Source: Alviniconcha marisindica
Lineage: Eukaryota; Mollusca; Gastropoda; Provannidae
DNA: 64,000 nt
Assembly: GCA_018857735.1 (NCBI GenBank)
Contig: JABMCL010003179.1
Coordinates: 362,001-426,000 of the forward strand
Direction of reading: 5' to 3'
Position numbers and translations under genes: made by a program. Shown here piece by piece: positions 45,045 through 55,841 of this stretch (position 1 is the stretch's first letter; each line of letters starts with the position of its first letter). The notes beneath the pieces were generated by a model that saw only the letters and a program-made list of their open reading frames with translations, was not told the DNA's origin and did not search any database.

Positions 45045-45650
45045 TAAAAGTCTTGTGTTTGAAAGTGCCACATATTTTGTTTTCTTACTGTGCTACATAA
45101 GTGTCCTTTTGATACCAACAGATGGAAGATACTAAAACACATTTACAGAGTTGACAGGGCTGCCAACCATCAGAGTAATACAGACATGAAAGACTGCAAG
45201 AACAGGCCATAATGACCCAGCACACCTGAAAGCGAACAACTAAAAGTGACACTGTCTGACAGAACTGAACCCAGAACTGAGTTGTAGAAGGGGCAAAGGG
45301 CATCATAATTATGCAAAACAGTATACACTGCTGTTTCATATAAGACTTGACCCTTCAAGATTGCCCAGGGACCCTCTAAAAGCTGCAGCAGGGAGTCCCA
45401 GGGACCCTCTAAAAGCTGCAGCAGGGAGTCCCAGGGACCCTCTAAAAGCTGCAGCAGGGAGTCCCAGGGACCCTCTAAAAGCTGCAGCAGGGAGTCCCAG
45501 GGACCCTCTAAAAGCTGCAGCAGGGAGTCCCAGTGACCCTCTAAAAGCTGCAGCAGGGAGTCCCAGTGACCTTCTAAAAGCTGCAGCAGGGAGTCTCAGG
45601 GACCGCCTTAAAATGCTTGCTAATGGGAGCCCTGATACACTGCCCTTTTA
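45045..45650. repeat. Diverged duplicate of 38580-38995 (block R2)
   Basis: It shares the L2 landmarks and lies directly after block R1, whereas L1 and L2 are 7 kb apart. Confidence 0.8.
45367..45615. repeat. Minisatellite, 33-bp unit, 7 copies plus partial
   Basis: The unit is AGGGACCCTCTAAAAGCTGC plus AGCAGGGAGTCCC. The first five copies are identical and the last ones diverge by single bases. The plus frame reads RDPLKAAAGSP repeated, which is incidental, since the unit length is a multiple of three. Confidence 0.95.
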
Positions 45651-45789
45651 AAGCACAACCAATTGGAATTTTCATCAAGTGGTACCATATTTATTGGCAG
45701 AGATGTCAAAAAGCATTATTTTGCTGGATTTTTTTTTTAATTCTCACACCCTTGTCCCAGAAGCGGTTCCCAGCATCTTGAACTGTCAC

Positions 45790-45793
45790 AACT

Positions 45794-45857
<64 letters not shown>
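45790..45857. repeat. (AC)n(AT)n microsatellite
   Basis: About 8 AC units followed by about 25 AT units. Confidence 0.95.
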
Positions 45858-45858
<1 letters not shown>

Positions 45859-46182
45859 CACATTTGTATGCAGACACTTCACAAAATAATCAGCCTGATG
45901 ATTGTAGTCAACCATCAAGTGACCTTGACCCTGAACACAGCAATCCAAGACTGGTTTAGGGTGATGCACCAGAAGTCTGGTTGCAGCAGCATTCAACTAT
46001 GCTTCAGAATTCTTTTTTTACATTTAATAGTTATGTGCTCCCACTTTGTGTTGTAGATGGGCACCTTATCACTATTACTGTTAATGTATGTATGTTTTAT
46101 TTTTTTGCTTGTATAAAGATTTGAATATGGGTATTTCAAAGATTATATGGGTATTTGCACACTGCATGTTTTTTTCTTAAAG

Positions 46183-46252
46183 TTGTAAAGCACTTTGAGT
46201 CTGCAGAAGTATTCTATAAATTCCCCATTATTATTATTATTACTGTTATATA
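46183..46252 (+). mobile_element. L2/CR1-type LINE 3' tail
   Basis: GTTGTAAAGCACTTTGAGTC, AAGTATTCTATAAATTCCCC and (ATT)n are the classic 3' end of L2/CR1-group LINEs. No coding part adjoins it. Confidence 0.7.
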
Positions 46253-46919
46253 AGCAGCTGCAGGTTACTTCGCAGAACAAGACACTAAACACATAAACTG
46301 TCACTGTCAGAATTTGTATGCTTCATATGCCTGGACTTGTGTTACGCAAAAAGAGGAGTTGCTGTGTACATGATGTATACAATTACCAAGTTTTACACAA
46401 GGGACACTACTCAACAGGCAGCATTAGCCTGTAGCACTAGCCTACCTCATAAGGATATAAATATAAGTTTACAAAACTAATTATGTCTTGGACAATTGTA
46501 ATAATTGCACATCATTTTTCTTTCACATGACATTCCAGCTCACTATTATGCATTGCCATACCAAGTTTGGTTACAAAAGGTTGAGCAGTTCTGAACATAT
46601 CTTCTGGACAAAACCCAGACAAACGGAAAGATAAGCAGTAGGACAGATGGACACGGGGATTCCAGTTTGGGGGTACCCAAACGTTCTTACAGGGGGTATA
46701 AAAAGGAATGGACAGAGACATCAAATTTTCAGAGCCCAGGAGCAGTCTGAGCTGGAATGAAGGGCCATGCTCTCACGTAGTGAGGTGGACAAGCTTTTGC
46801 TTCAGATACCAATAGGTGGTTCTCTGGGCACTGTCTTTTTGACTGTATTCCACACAACTATTGAAACAGGAAGTTGCAAAGTACACAAGTTGCTTTGCAC
46901 TGGCAAGGTCCCCTCCACC
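46253..46919. other. Intron sequence, nothing recognised
   Basis: No repeat or coding signal identified. Confidence 0.5.
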
Positions 46920-47703
46920 TTAAAGGACAAGTCCAAGGTTAGGGGTGATTTTTGACACGATTTCCGTTAAAGCTCCCTGAGAACGATGATGTAGGTGAAA
47001 CTGTGATCTGAGGGTTATAAATGCACGAAAAAAAGGCATTTTCTGTCGTACCGAAAACGTTGCCATGACGCCCAAATCACGTGACCATATGCCTACTACG
47101 TCACTCTGGGGAGTCGCTGCAAAATGGCCAACTTGAGCTCTGAAGACGAAACTGATACTTTGCCCAAGAACCGGAACATCGTGTCAGCTTCGAAGCAAAC
47201 CCCATGCAGCATTCCATGTGGTTTGCGAAATCGCACTCACTGAAGTGCTCGCTACACAAATGGGCATGATGCGGCACAGCAAGAAAGTCAGCTTGTTTGA
47301 ATTGCATAAATTTAATCCACTTTCACCTCACTGTGGGTCGATTGCGCGTGAGCTCAAGCATTGTTATACCTGGGGTCATCTGCAAATTGTTACAGTTCGC
47401 AGCAACACAGTAGGCCAGCATAGTTAACTTTTTTGTCAACCACACACATACACAGTTTACTAAAGAATCTAAGATGGCAACCGCACTGACTCCCAGATTG
47501 ATGTCACTTCCGGGAAAGTCACGTGACTGATGGAGAACCCGAGACTGTAGTCTCGGCCAGCCTACAGAAAATAAAATTGATTAAAAACCCAATTAAACAT
47601 TTTTTTTCATTTTTTATTTCATTAAATCTGAAACTAGTGACTCATTTGTCAATCATTTTGATGGTCATTTTGCATACTTAAAAACCTTGGACTTTTACTT
47701 TAA
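46920..47703. mobile_element. Kolobok-like DNA transposon derivative, 784 bp
   Basis: The left end TTAAAGGACAAGTCCAAGGTT (46920-46940) and right end 47683-47703 are inverted repeats with about 3 mismatches in 21. TTAA is present at both outer edges. The inside carries a THAP domain on the minus strand. Kolobok elements create TTAA target duplications and their transposases carry THAP fingers, so this is the best-fitting superfamily. The catalytic DDE region is absent. CACGTGAC occurs twice (47086 and 47519). Confidence 0.7.
47185..47421 (-). pseudogene. THAP DNA-binding domain relic inside the Kolobok-like element
   Basis: From ATG at 47421 the minus frame reads MLAYCVAANCNNLQMTPGIT, then LTRNRPTVR, a stop, KWIKFMQFKQADFLAVP, HAHLCSEHFSECDFAN and MECCMGFASKL. 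The C2CH pattern (CxxxxC...W...CxxHF) and the following hydrophobic turn are the THAP signature. The domain would bind the element ends. A TGA interrupts it, and the usual closing AVPT motif is not seen. Confidence 0.75.
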
Positions 47704-48260
47704 CATCTATTGTTCCTTTACAAGTTGTAGTGGCAGTTGGTCTTTCCTGTTTCTGAAGGTCGGAATGCTCAGGACAAGCTATTCATCTATAGATATCCAA
47801 TCCCCCCTCTTCCCCGTCCCTATCAGTGGTCTCTCTGGATGTCAAGCCTGTCAAAAGAAAGAAATACCTCTTTTTTTTTAAAGTAACAAATATTATATAT
47901 AATATACCTCGACTACTAATTATCATCTCCTAGCTGCTCATCAAGAGCCAATAAAAAAAAAATATTTAAAAAAAATCTAGACAAAAAATATTGGAGAATT
48001 CACTGGGGAAAAGTCAGGATAATGGACCATTAGCAGAAAAATAACAAGACAGAAAGAGCAACAGGACTATGTAGAGGAAAGAGAGGAAATAGAGGAAACA
48101 GGAAAGGGGAATCAAATGACAGCCCCAAGATTCCAGACAAGAGTGATGTCAGACATTCCAGTTCTCCATTCATGCTAGTCAGAAATTGGTTAGGTCTGGT
48201 AGAAATGCTATAAAAGTCTATAATTATATACTTCAAATAATAAACAAATGATGTACTCAC
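47704..48260. other. Intron sequence with a SINE-2 tail scrap
   Basis: CCCCTCTTCCCCGTCCCTAT then GGATGTCAAGCC (47800-47848) resembles a decayed SINE-2 3' end. Otherwise unrecognised. Confidence 0.45.
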
Positions 48261-48828
48261 CACAAAGCCATACAAGGAGTCATGTTCAATTGCAGAATTG
48301 TCATGGCATGGAGGAAATAAGTAATCTGACTCTTCTCCTTCATTGCTAAACACATCTGTGTGCTCTTTCACAAATTCAGGCAGAGAGTCAACCTTCTGTG
48401 AGGCAATCTCAACTGCACTGTTCATTTTCACTACAGTTTCACTCAAATGTCTCATTTTTCCATCTAAAAAAGAGTCTACCACCTCATTATGCGTTTCTGA
48501 ATAGTCAACAAAATTTTCAGGCGTATTTGCGTTTTCATATTTGTCTGGACTAATGTCATCCCTGAACACTCTATTTTCATCACGTTCATCGATATCATAA
48601 TGATAAAAGTTGTTGGATTTGGAGTAGGCTCCATCTTGCTGCTGCAACAACACAGCCTTCTTGTCCATTGTTTGTCCACCCTCAGCACTGTTATGATTGA
48701 AACAGGAATGACAGGAGGAAGAGCCAGAAGTTGACGAGGTGTACATGATGGAGAGAAAATAGGTGGAGGCACACACTGCCACCAGTGAGATTAGTCGTCG
48801 TCGTCGACACCAGTACATCATAAAGTCT
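48261..48828 (-). CDS. CHST15-like: CHST15-like carbohydrate sulfotransferase, exon 2 (signal anchor and stem)
   Basis: A 568-base exon bounded on the minus strand by CCTTGTTTACAG and GTGAGTAC. Joined to exon 1 it reads MASWLLRDFMMYWCRRRRLI. A Cys/Arg-rich cytosolic tail precedes a hydrophobic segment LISLVAVCASTYFLSIMY (about residues 19-36), making a type II Golgi membrane protein. The roughly 160-residue stem is acidic and Ser/Asn-rich (HYDIDERDENRVFRDD, VKEHTDVFSNEGEESDY) and ends CHDNSAIEHDSLYGFV, which leads directly into GPFRYLANYKNPCW of exon 3. An in-exon ATG at 48821 is an alternative start. Stem length and composition vary widely in this family. The exon ends in phase 0. Confidence 0.88.
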
Positions 48829-48896
48829 CTGTAAACAAGGACAAAAAGGATTACAATTTTATCTGTACAAACAAACACACACACACACATATATAT

Positions 48897-49640
48897 ATGG
48901 GAGATGCAAGCTCTCAGCTCCCCTGAGGGAGCATGGTGATCTTCCAAGGTGTAAACTTGAAAAAGATTTGACAGGCAGTCTTGTGTCTAAGTTTTCATTT
49001 ATTTATTTACTTTCTCACTTAATTAGGGATTTTAATTCAGATGGCAATTCCATAGATGTAATTAGTTTTGTTTTTGTGATTAAGAAGATGTTCTTAATAT
49101 CTTTGATTGCAGATTGAAGCTAAAAATAGGTAACTAATTTAAAATTAGGTCATTCCATAAAGTGACTGCATAAGACACAGATGATTACCTTTAGTGTACT
49201 AATAATTCAGATTCCACTCATTTCCTTTATGCTTTTGTGACTCACATAAAAAGTCAGAGTCGATTTTGTGACTGGTGCTAGGGTGTTTGGCTGCTGGACC
49301 AGCCAGACACAACTGTGCTGCAATTGTGGTGTTGCAATTTTCATCAACACTATAACTGTTAAAAATGTAAAACTTTGCATGAAGGTAGTACTTATTGAGC
49401 TTTAAATACCCATTTATACCACTTTCAGAAACCACATTTTACAATCGCAGCAGCCTGAACCACTTGTAAATACTCTAAGTAGTGAGCTTGCTAAGCTGGG
49501 ATTTTAGGAGAAAGTTTGCATGTTTTGGTCAAGGCATAAAAAGGTCTGATATTTCAAATTTTTAAGAGAAGCAAGCTGTCAGCACACCTAGGGGAGTGCA
49601 ATGACCTTCCAAATACAGGTCAAGATGTAAACAAAAAAAA
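48897..49640. repeat. Pair of short related repeats in intron 1
   Basis: GAGATGCAAGCTCTCAGCTC...GAGCATGGTGATCTTCCAAG (48901-48945) resembles GAGAAGCAAGCTGTCAGCAC...GAGTGCAATGACCTTCCAAA (49566-49612). The sequence between and around them is unrecognised. Confidence 0.5.
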
Positions 49641-49903
49641 CACTTGTGATAAACTTCATTTTTCTCAACTTCAGTGTGCATTAAAATTGAGGTGGTAACC
49701 TTGGACATGATCAAGAATGAAAAAATGTTTGTGGAAGGGCTTCGCTGAGACCATGACACACTGACAGTGTGACTGACTGTAAGCAAGTTTTCATTATAAA
49801 TATATTATACTCCCAGTTTGTTTGATTCGAACTGTTACCAAAAGTCTCACAAAGAACAATTTTGGCAGGGACCCAGCAGACAGTCACGTTCTTGTTTTAC
49901 AAC

Positions 49904-49906
<3 letters not shown>

Positions 49907-49972
<66 letters not shown>
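49907..49972. repeat. (TC)n microsatellite
   Basis: About 32 TC units. Confidence 0.95.
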
Positions 49973-49976
<4 letters not shown>

Positions 49977-50106
49977 ATAGTGTGGGGCAGCTGTAGTGAT
50001 GTTCTCAAAAGGTGATTAAATTCTCTAAAATAATAATAATACATAAATTTTCTATAGTCACTGGTGCTGTTCCCCGCTGAGCAAGCTCAATGCGCTTGTT
50101 CACATA

Positions 50107-50108
50107 TA

Positions 50109-50180
<72 letters not shown>

Positions 50181-50190
50181 TATATATACC
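50107..50190. repeat. (TA)n microsatellite
   Basis: About 35 TA units with an A/T-rich tail. Confidence 0.95.
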
Positions 50191-50387
50191 ATTTACATTT
50201 ACTAACATATCCTATACAAGCAATTGCATAATCATACTTAATCAATTACACTAATATAAAACAAGTACTTGTAAAATGGCGCATAAAATAACTTATAAAA
50301 CATACAGATGTTACAATAATTTAAAACAGGTACACAATTATAAAGCAGTGTACTAAGTAATTATTATTATTACTACGCTAAAGCATG

Positions 50388-50396
<9 letters not shown>

Positions 50397-50437
<41 letters not shown>

Positions 50438-50441
50438 CACA
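50397..50441. repeat. (CA)n microsatellite, followed by CT-rich DNA to 50560
   Basis: About 20 CA units, then strongly pyrimidine-rich sequence. Confidence 0.9.
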
Positions 50442-50642
50442 CGTGCCTCCCTTTCTTACTCTCTCTCCTCTCTCTGCCCCTCTCTTGCTCTCACATGCGC
50501 ACATACTCTCCTCCTCCCTCCCCCCCTCCCTGCACTCTCTCTCATTCTCCCTCTCCCTCTTAATGATCGTAAGACAACTAAAACACTCAGAAGCACATTC
50601 ATGCTGGGTGGGTGGGGAGGGGGCCTGAAGACTGCAGAAATC

Positions 50643-50860
50643 CTACTGGCAGAAAGATGTCATGAACAAGTGAGTTTTAAGTCTGGATTTAAACAGCGGA
50701 AGGGCAGAAAAATTTCTGAGATCGGATGGCAGAGAGTTCCAGACAGAAGGTGCAAGAAAGCTGAAGGAATGCTCCCTGAACGTTTTGGTGTTACGCTCTG
50801 GGACTTTGAGGAGCTTCTCACGCAATGAACGAAGGTTTCATGTTGGTTCATATGCACATA
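50643..50860 (-). mobile_element. LINE fragment: C-terminal tail of a reverse transcriptase ORF
   Basis: EHSFSFLAPSVWNSLPSDLR then LPLFKSRLKTHLF on the minus strand. This is the CR1/L2-group C-terminus, intact as an open frame but without the polymerase core. Confidence 0.75.
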
Positions 50861-51053
50861 GAGTCTGAGAAAGATAAACTGTTAGTGTTACAGTGTTAGA
50901 GGGCCGTTGAAAAAGCGGTAGACAAAAGTGGCCATCTACTAAGAACTAAAGAGCTGGCACGATAATCCTCCCAGATAGAAAAAAAAAATCTAACCACTGA
51001 CCACTGAAGAAGATAGGAATAATGAGCCTTCACAAGCAGCTGGACTACAACAA

Positions 51054-51363
51054 GGGTAAGTAAGTAAACATGGTGCTTAACATCAACAGAAACCACAAGG
51101 CTTATTAGGGATGGGAGGAAGGGGGAAGAGGGAGATTATATACCAATCACTACACTGTCACCACCAGAATGACTTCTGCATTAAGGTGGGCAGCGATGAG
51201 AGCCATTTTAATGTTTCATAATTGTGACGGACAAAGTCACAAGACAGTGTCCACAGACCACAACTTTTGAAGAGAAAGGAGAGCCAAAGCAGATCTGAAC
51301 CGAGGTCTTTCTGCTTACCAGCCTAACACCTTATAGCTTACTGATAGGCCAAACCGGCTCACA
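51054..51363 (-). mobile_element. SINE-2 copy d
   Basis: Complete from the tRNA-like head (minus strand GTGAGCCGGTTTGGCCTATC, GGTTCAGATC) to the tail TTTACTTACTTACC. The A-box region contains a small duplication (TTATAGCTTACTGATAG on plus). Confidence 0.85.
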
Positions 51364-51835
51364 CAACAAAGGTGTTTTTATGCATACATGTATATAGTCT
51401 AAATAAGGCCCTTATCAACAATGCACTGGTGTACATATATATTATTTACTTTAAGTAAATTATACTAAATTAGTTTTTAAAAAACTCCCCATTCTAGCTC
51501 CCAAACAACTACCTCTGGACAGTTACCAAGGCCCAGAATAGATCTATTCAAAACAAACATAGCCTTTTCTGGTGCCCTGTTTTAAAATAGTCTGCCACTG
51601 CACCTCAGATCATGTCACTCATTAAGCTCCTTCAAGCACACACACCTTAACACAGTCAGTCTTACATATTGTTGTACAGACAATTTTGACCTCAATATCC
51701 TGTCTATAAAAGTATAATTCAGCTGTATAACATTATTATTATATATCTGTTTATTCTGTAGACCAATGATTGCTGTACAGATGGTGCGATCATCATTTAT
51801 CACATCAATGATAAACAAATTAGTGCTATTACCAC

Positions 51836-51837
<2 letters not shown>
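51364..51837. other. Intron 1 sequence, nothing recognised
   Basis: AT-rich, without repeats shared in the window. Confidence 0.5.

Positions 51838-51839
<2 letters not shown>

Positions 51840-51926
<87 letters not shown>
51840..51926. repeat. (GT)n microsatellite, about 43 units
   Basis: Pure GT tract. Confidence 0.97.
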
Positions 51927-51930
<4 letters not shown>

Positions 51931-52225
51931 GTGCAATAGAGAGATAGAGTGAAGGATCCATGCTATGTGACGTATGTCTTTGTGATTTACAAATAACTGC
52001 AAGCATCAGCAGCACCATTTACACATTGCTATGTGTGCATCTTATTTGTTCACTGTCATTTTCAAAGTATTTCCATTGATTTTGCAGTTGTTGTCCATTT
52101 ACTGTTTTGTTTGTATACTTGTTACCCTGTTTAAACATAAACTGAATTTGTAAAAAAAATAAAAAATAAAAGGCTTTCTCTTTTTTCACGACAATTAGTA
52201 GTTTAGCAAGGTCTAGTTCCATTAT

Positions 52226-52228
<3 letters not shown>

Positions 52229-52278
<50 letters not shown>
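52229..52278. repeat. (AT)n microsatellite
   Basis: About 25 AT units, immediately before the unrecognised unit at 52279. Confidence 0.95.
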
Positions 52279-52281
<3 letters not shown>

Positions 52282-52986
52282 GAACGAATCTAAATTACAA
52301 TCCTTGGAAAATAAAAGTTTTCGAGTTCGACTTCTCTCTCTCTCGTTCCGCTGTTTGTTAGGCAGTCCTGACGCAGAGGCGCCTGGCTCTCCAGTTTGTA
52401 TAATTCTACGTTTCCACCATCGACAACTAGCCAAAAGTTTTCCCAGGGACTTATTCCCGTCGACAGCAAACCAGTTGGGAAAGCCAGAAGCTCCCCCATG
52501 GACTGATCACGACCGACAGCAAACCAACCACATACACGAAACCACCTCGCACAGCCGCAGTCCGAAGGCCCCGCTGTACCAAGCCGATTCCGACTTACCC
52601 AACCAGCACCTTTACCATCTGGAAGAGCCTGCCTATGGGCGAGCGTGTTCACAGCTCCCATCATACAATCTTTCCGGTCGCGACTGTGTAAAACTGTTAA
52701 CAAAAGGATTGCCCCTTGTTTGTTTGTTTTTCAAATACACTTTTCCTTCCTTATACGCCCCTTGTTTTTTCAAAGACACTTTTCCCTCCTTATGCACTCT
52801 CACAACGGCGAAGTATTCAAAACGAAGAAGCTAGTCACTTTACAGTCCTTGAAGAAAAGCCGGTCATTAGGCCTGAAGATTCATTTTTTTTAATGTTCGA
52901 AACTACTGCCTCACTTGACCACTATTTTTGTTCCCGCATAACTTTGATTTGGACATAAAGTATACCATTAAAAAAAAAAAAAAAAA
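52279..52986 (+). other. Unrecognised unit, open on both strands, ending in A18
   Basis: A 184-codon frame (52280-52834, plus) and a 137-codon frame (52703-52290, minus) overlap. GC content is higher than in the neighbouring intron. The unit ends in an 18-base A run at about 52970-52987, which suggests a retroposed RNA in plus orientation. No domain was recognised in either frame and no target duplication was found. TTCCCTCCTTATGC-like and CACTTTTCC words repeat internally (52739 and 52780). Confidence 0.35.
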
Positions 52987-52987
52987 T

Positions 52988-53504
52988 CATTTACACAGCA
53001 GCCTAACAACGCTGCCGATCTTTGAATGAACTCTTTACCGAGATGTCGGTCTGCGAACGTGTGCATGGTCTTTTACGAAGGCGAGACCAGCACTGACGAG
53101 AGAGAGACTGTGTAATACTTGGAAGTACTGACTGTACGGAAATTTTCGAATACAAGCACTGGTCGAAAGAGCAATATAAGCTACAGGCAAATTGCTATAT
53201 AATACCGCAGTAAACAAGAGGTCATACTGGCGAGCACGGCACCTGACATGAACACATCCGTACTGTGCTTCGTTGCTAGATTTAGAAAAAAGGAAAACAG
53301 ATTTCCTTGCGACTGACTCGAGTTTCAGATATTCTGCACGAAACGAAATTCTGCCAGCTATGTTATATATATATATATATAATATGACTCTTGAAAAGAC
53401 TGCAAGCACTCAAAATCTCTCTACATCATCACCAAAATGACACCAATAAACTCAATAAGCCAGTTCACGCGCTGAAGTCGGAGCTCGAATACTATCTCAC
53501 TTAC
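52988..53504. other. Intron 1, proximal part
   Basis: Mixed sequence with a short (TA)n at 53363-53382. No second repeat copy and no exon signal. Confidence 0.5.
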
Positions 53505-53655
53505 CTGAGTAGCCAGCTTGCCATTGGAATTCAAGTAACAGAGTGGACTTTCGCTCTCTGGTAGTCGTAACTCCGTCAGCTCACAGAGGCAACTGTCTGC
53601 GGTCTGCGATGTGCTCGCTCTCTTTCAGTCTTGAAGTGCAGATCTGTGCCAGCGC
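53505..53655 (-). CDS. CHST15-like: CHST15-like carbohydrate sulfotransferase, exon 1 (5' UTR and first 20 coding bases)
   Basis: The donor is CTACTCAG then GTAAGTGAG. The coding part is 53524-53505, ATGGCAAGCTGGCTACTCAG (MASWLL plus two bases). It joins the first base of exon 2 to give Arg and remains in frame through exons 2 to 4. Nothing upstream in the exon opens that frame, so this ATG is the preferred start. Its context (CCA before ATG, G after) is moderate. The transcription start near 53655 is inferred from the TATA-like box. The first intron is about 4.7 kb. Confidence 0.65.
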
Positions 53656-53679
53656 CGCCCAACGTAGCTGAAGCTCCTA

Positions 53680-53687
53680 CTTTTTAT
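53680..53687 (-). promoter_or_regulatory. TATA-like box of the sulfotransferase gene
   Basis: ATAAAAAG on the minus strand, about 30 bases before the inferred transcription start and in a GC-richer context than the surrounding intron. Inferred from position only. Confidence 0.45.
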
Positions 53688-53818
53688 GCTTGGCGGGTCT
53701 TGCCAATATTACACAAAGCTGACGAAAAATTGTTCAAGATTTTTGCCAACGAGTTTGAGAATACAAAAAACTGAAGAAGTATCAAATACAGCTGAAAACT
53801 TAAGTTCTTCGGGGAGCT

Positions 53819-53842
53819 GGGGGGGGGGGGGGGGGGGGGGGG
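53819..53842. repeat. G24 homopolymer
   Basis: Uninterrupted G run about 130 bases upstream of the TATA-like box, followed by (GA)n. Confidence 0.95.
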
Positions 53843-53997
53843 AGAGAGAGAAGAAAAGCGCTACTGAAAAACAAAACTGACAAAATCGATACAGCGGAGA
53901 GCCGGCTGAAGAAACTCGGTGACTGTTCACGGCTAAAGCTACCCGGCAGCTGCCAAAAAGTTCAAATATATATACTGTTTGGATTTTACTAGCCGAT

Positions 53998-54108
53998 TGT
54001 AGTGAAGTATTTCACACAGTCATACAGCACACAAATAAGAAATGTCCATAGTGGCCGGGAAACGAAAAAAGCCCGCAAAGCCTTAATTTATTCATAAGTC
54101 ATCAGCAC
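53998..54108 (+). repeat. Direct repeat, left copy
   Basis: It starts TGTAGTGAAGTATTTCACAC and ends TTATTCATAAGTCATCAGCA. The partner is at 55842-55959. Confidence 0.85.
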
Positions 54109-54531
54109 GGCCATAGGCACATGACATTCCGTAATAGGCTACAACTATATCTCAAAATATATATCCCCCTTTAGCCGGTTAGCGATCTCAGTAGCTGACT
54201 AACATTAATACTAAAAACAAGTATATCCTATGCAGTTCACCAATTTTAATGCATGCTTTAACTGGACACGCTGATATTTACCTTCACCTCACTGACACGG
54301 TTCTGCCGTAGCGTCTTTAGTAGTAATAATTACTGAGCGGCTATTTTTTGTTGGTTCTGTGGCACATGGCAGTAATGAACACGAATCAGGACTGACTAGT
54401 CACAGTATAATTATCATGTCGATGACTTCATTTTAGGATGGAGTTTTTCAGTTCTTGGTTACAAACCCACAATTAAATGACTGGCGACTGATAAATTTAA
54501 TCCAGGATTGATTTGTTAAAATCACCAACAC

Positions 54532-54587
<56 letters not shown>

Positions 54588-55841
54588 TATGAAGCCAGGT
54601 GTTGATACTATACTCCAAAGACGAAGACACCCTTGGTGTGATATCCAGAGTGGTATGAATCACGTAGGAAGCTACTAGACACACAGGATAAACACTAGTG
54701 CACTCATGGCGTTCCGGCGCAATAAAGACGGCACAATCTACACAAATATGTTGAAGACACTCTAAACCACACACACACACACACACTGACACATTTGTGC
54801 TAAATACGGCACAACCTAATATACACAAGTATGCTCTCACAGCATATCTAAACTACAACTACGTGCTCTCGTGGCACAATGGAAGGATACCCACTTGTGC
54901 TCTCATGGCACAACACTGCGCACAATACCACCTGTATGTGGTAGGCATTGATGATGCGGCCATAACTGGTGCGAACGGGTGAAGCTGCAGCAGACACTGA
55001 TTGAAGACTGTGCTGGCACTGGAGTAGACTTGTGTGCAGGCTGCGTCGATGAAGATAAAGTGTTCCCTAAACTTGAGACTGCGGCGGTGACGGTGGTCGG
55101 CCGGCCGTCACTAGTGTCTCGGGCTGCCCAGCGGCCAGGTGTACACCGGGCCGCTGGTCCGAGACGCAGTTGGGTAAGGCTCCTGCTTCACGACCGTGTG
55201 GTCTGGAAAGAGGACTGCTCCTGATCTGTCTGGCGATGGAGGTCGTCTAGATTGCGCGCAGATGGATAAATCTTTTTCAGATGTCGGTTCCGTAATAGTT
55301 GACCGCCGTAGTGTCTGTACCAACAATGAACGTGGAGCGCATTTCCTCAGCACCTCTCCTGGCAACTCAGTCCAGCCCTTCTCTCCATCCGTTTTGACGA
55401 GGACTGTACTTTGCTTGCTCTGCAGCTCCTGCCCTCTGCCCTGACCTCGTCTGCTGCTGGTGCCACAGCGGCATGCATGACGTACAGTGTCAGTCTGGAC
55501 TAACCACTACCCCCTCCCCAAACTCCAAGCACTGGTTTACGACATCCTTCCTTGGAGGAAGGTGCCGGAAAGCGATGCTCGGAGTGTGCCCCCTCCCCTC
55601 ACTGCACCAGCTGAGAAATGTCCCAGACCCCACACCCCTTTCTGTAGCTTCACCAGCTCGCATTATCTGGCGATCTGTGTTGCTTTGGTGAGGATGAACT
55701 ATTTTTCTAACTGCAGCTTTTCGGGCAGTTCTTGCGGGTCAAGCACAAATCTGTCACAAATTGTACTGCCTCTCTCTGCAAAGTATGCGTGCCTCTGACA
55801 GCTCATACACTAAATGTCTTGTATATTCTACATATTTGAAG
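54109..55841. other. Interval between the direct repeats, no recognised gene
   Basis: It holds an (AC)n tract (54534-54585), a shorter one (54767-54787), several TGCTCTCRTGGCACAA-like words (54830-54910) and GC-rich sequence at 54940-55450 with overlapping short frames but no known domain. Positions 55528-55592 (CTCCAAGCACTGGTTTACGA onward) recur at 57118-57181. Confidence 0.5.

Noticed and set aside
45361..45651. Repeat protein RDPLKAAAGSP x7
   Set aside because: The frame exists only because the minisatellite unit is 33 bases; there is no start context, and the related block at 38.9 kb is not coding.
49562..49786. Possible extra sulfotransferase exon in intron 1 (minus strand)
   Set aside because: The stretch is part of a repeat shared with 48900, and no family motif or fitting splice phase was found; exon 1 already joins exon 2 in frame.
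54448..54840. 130-codon minus-strand ORF with Cys-Val repeats
   Set aside because: Largely a translation of the (AC)n tracts; the flanking parts match no family.
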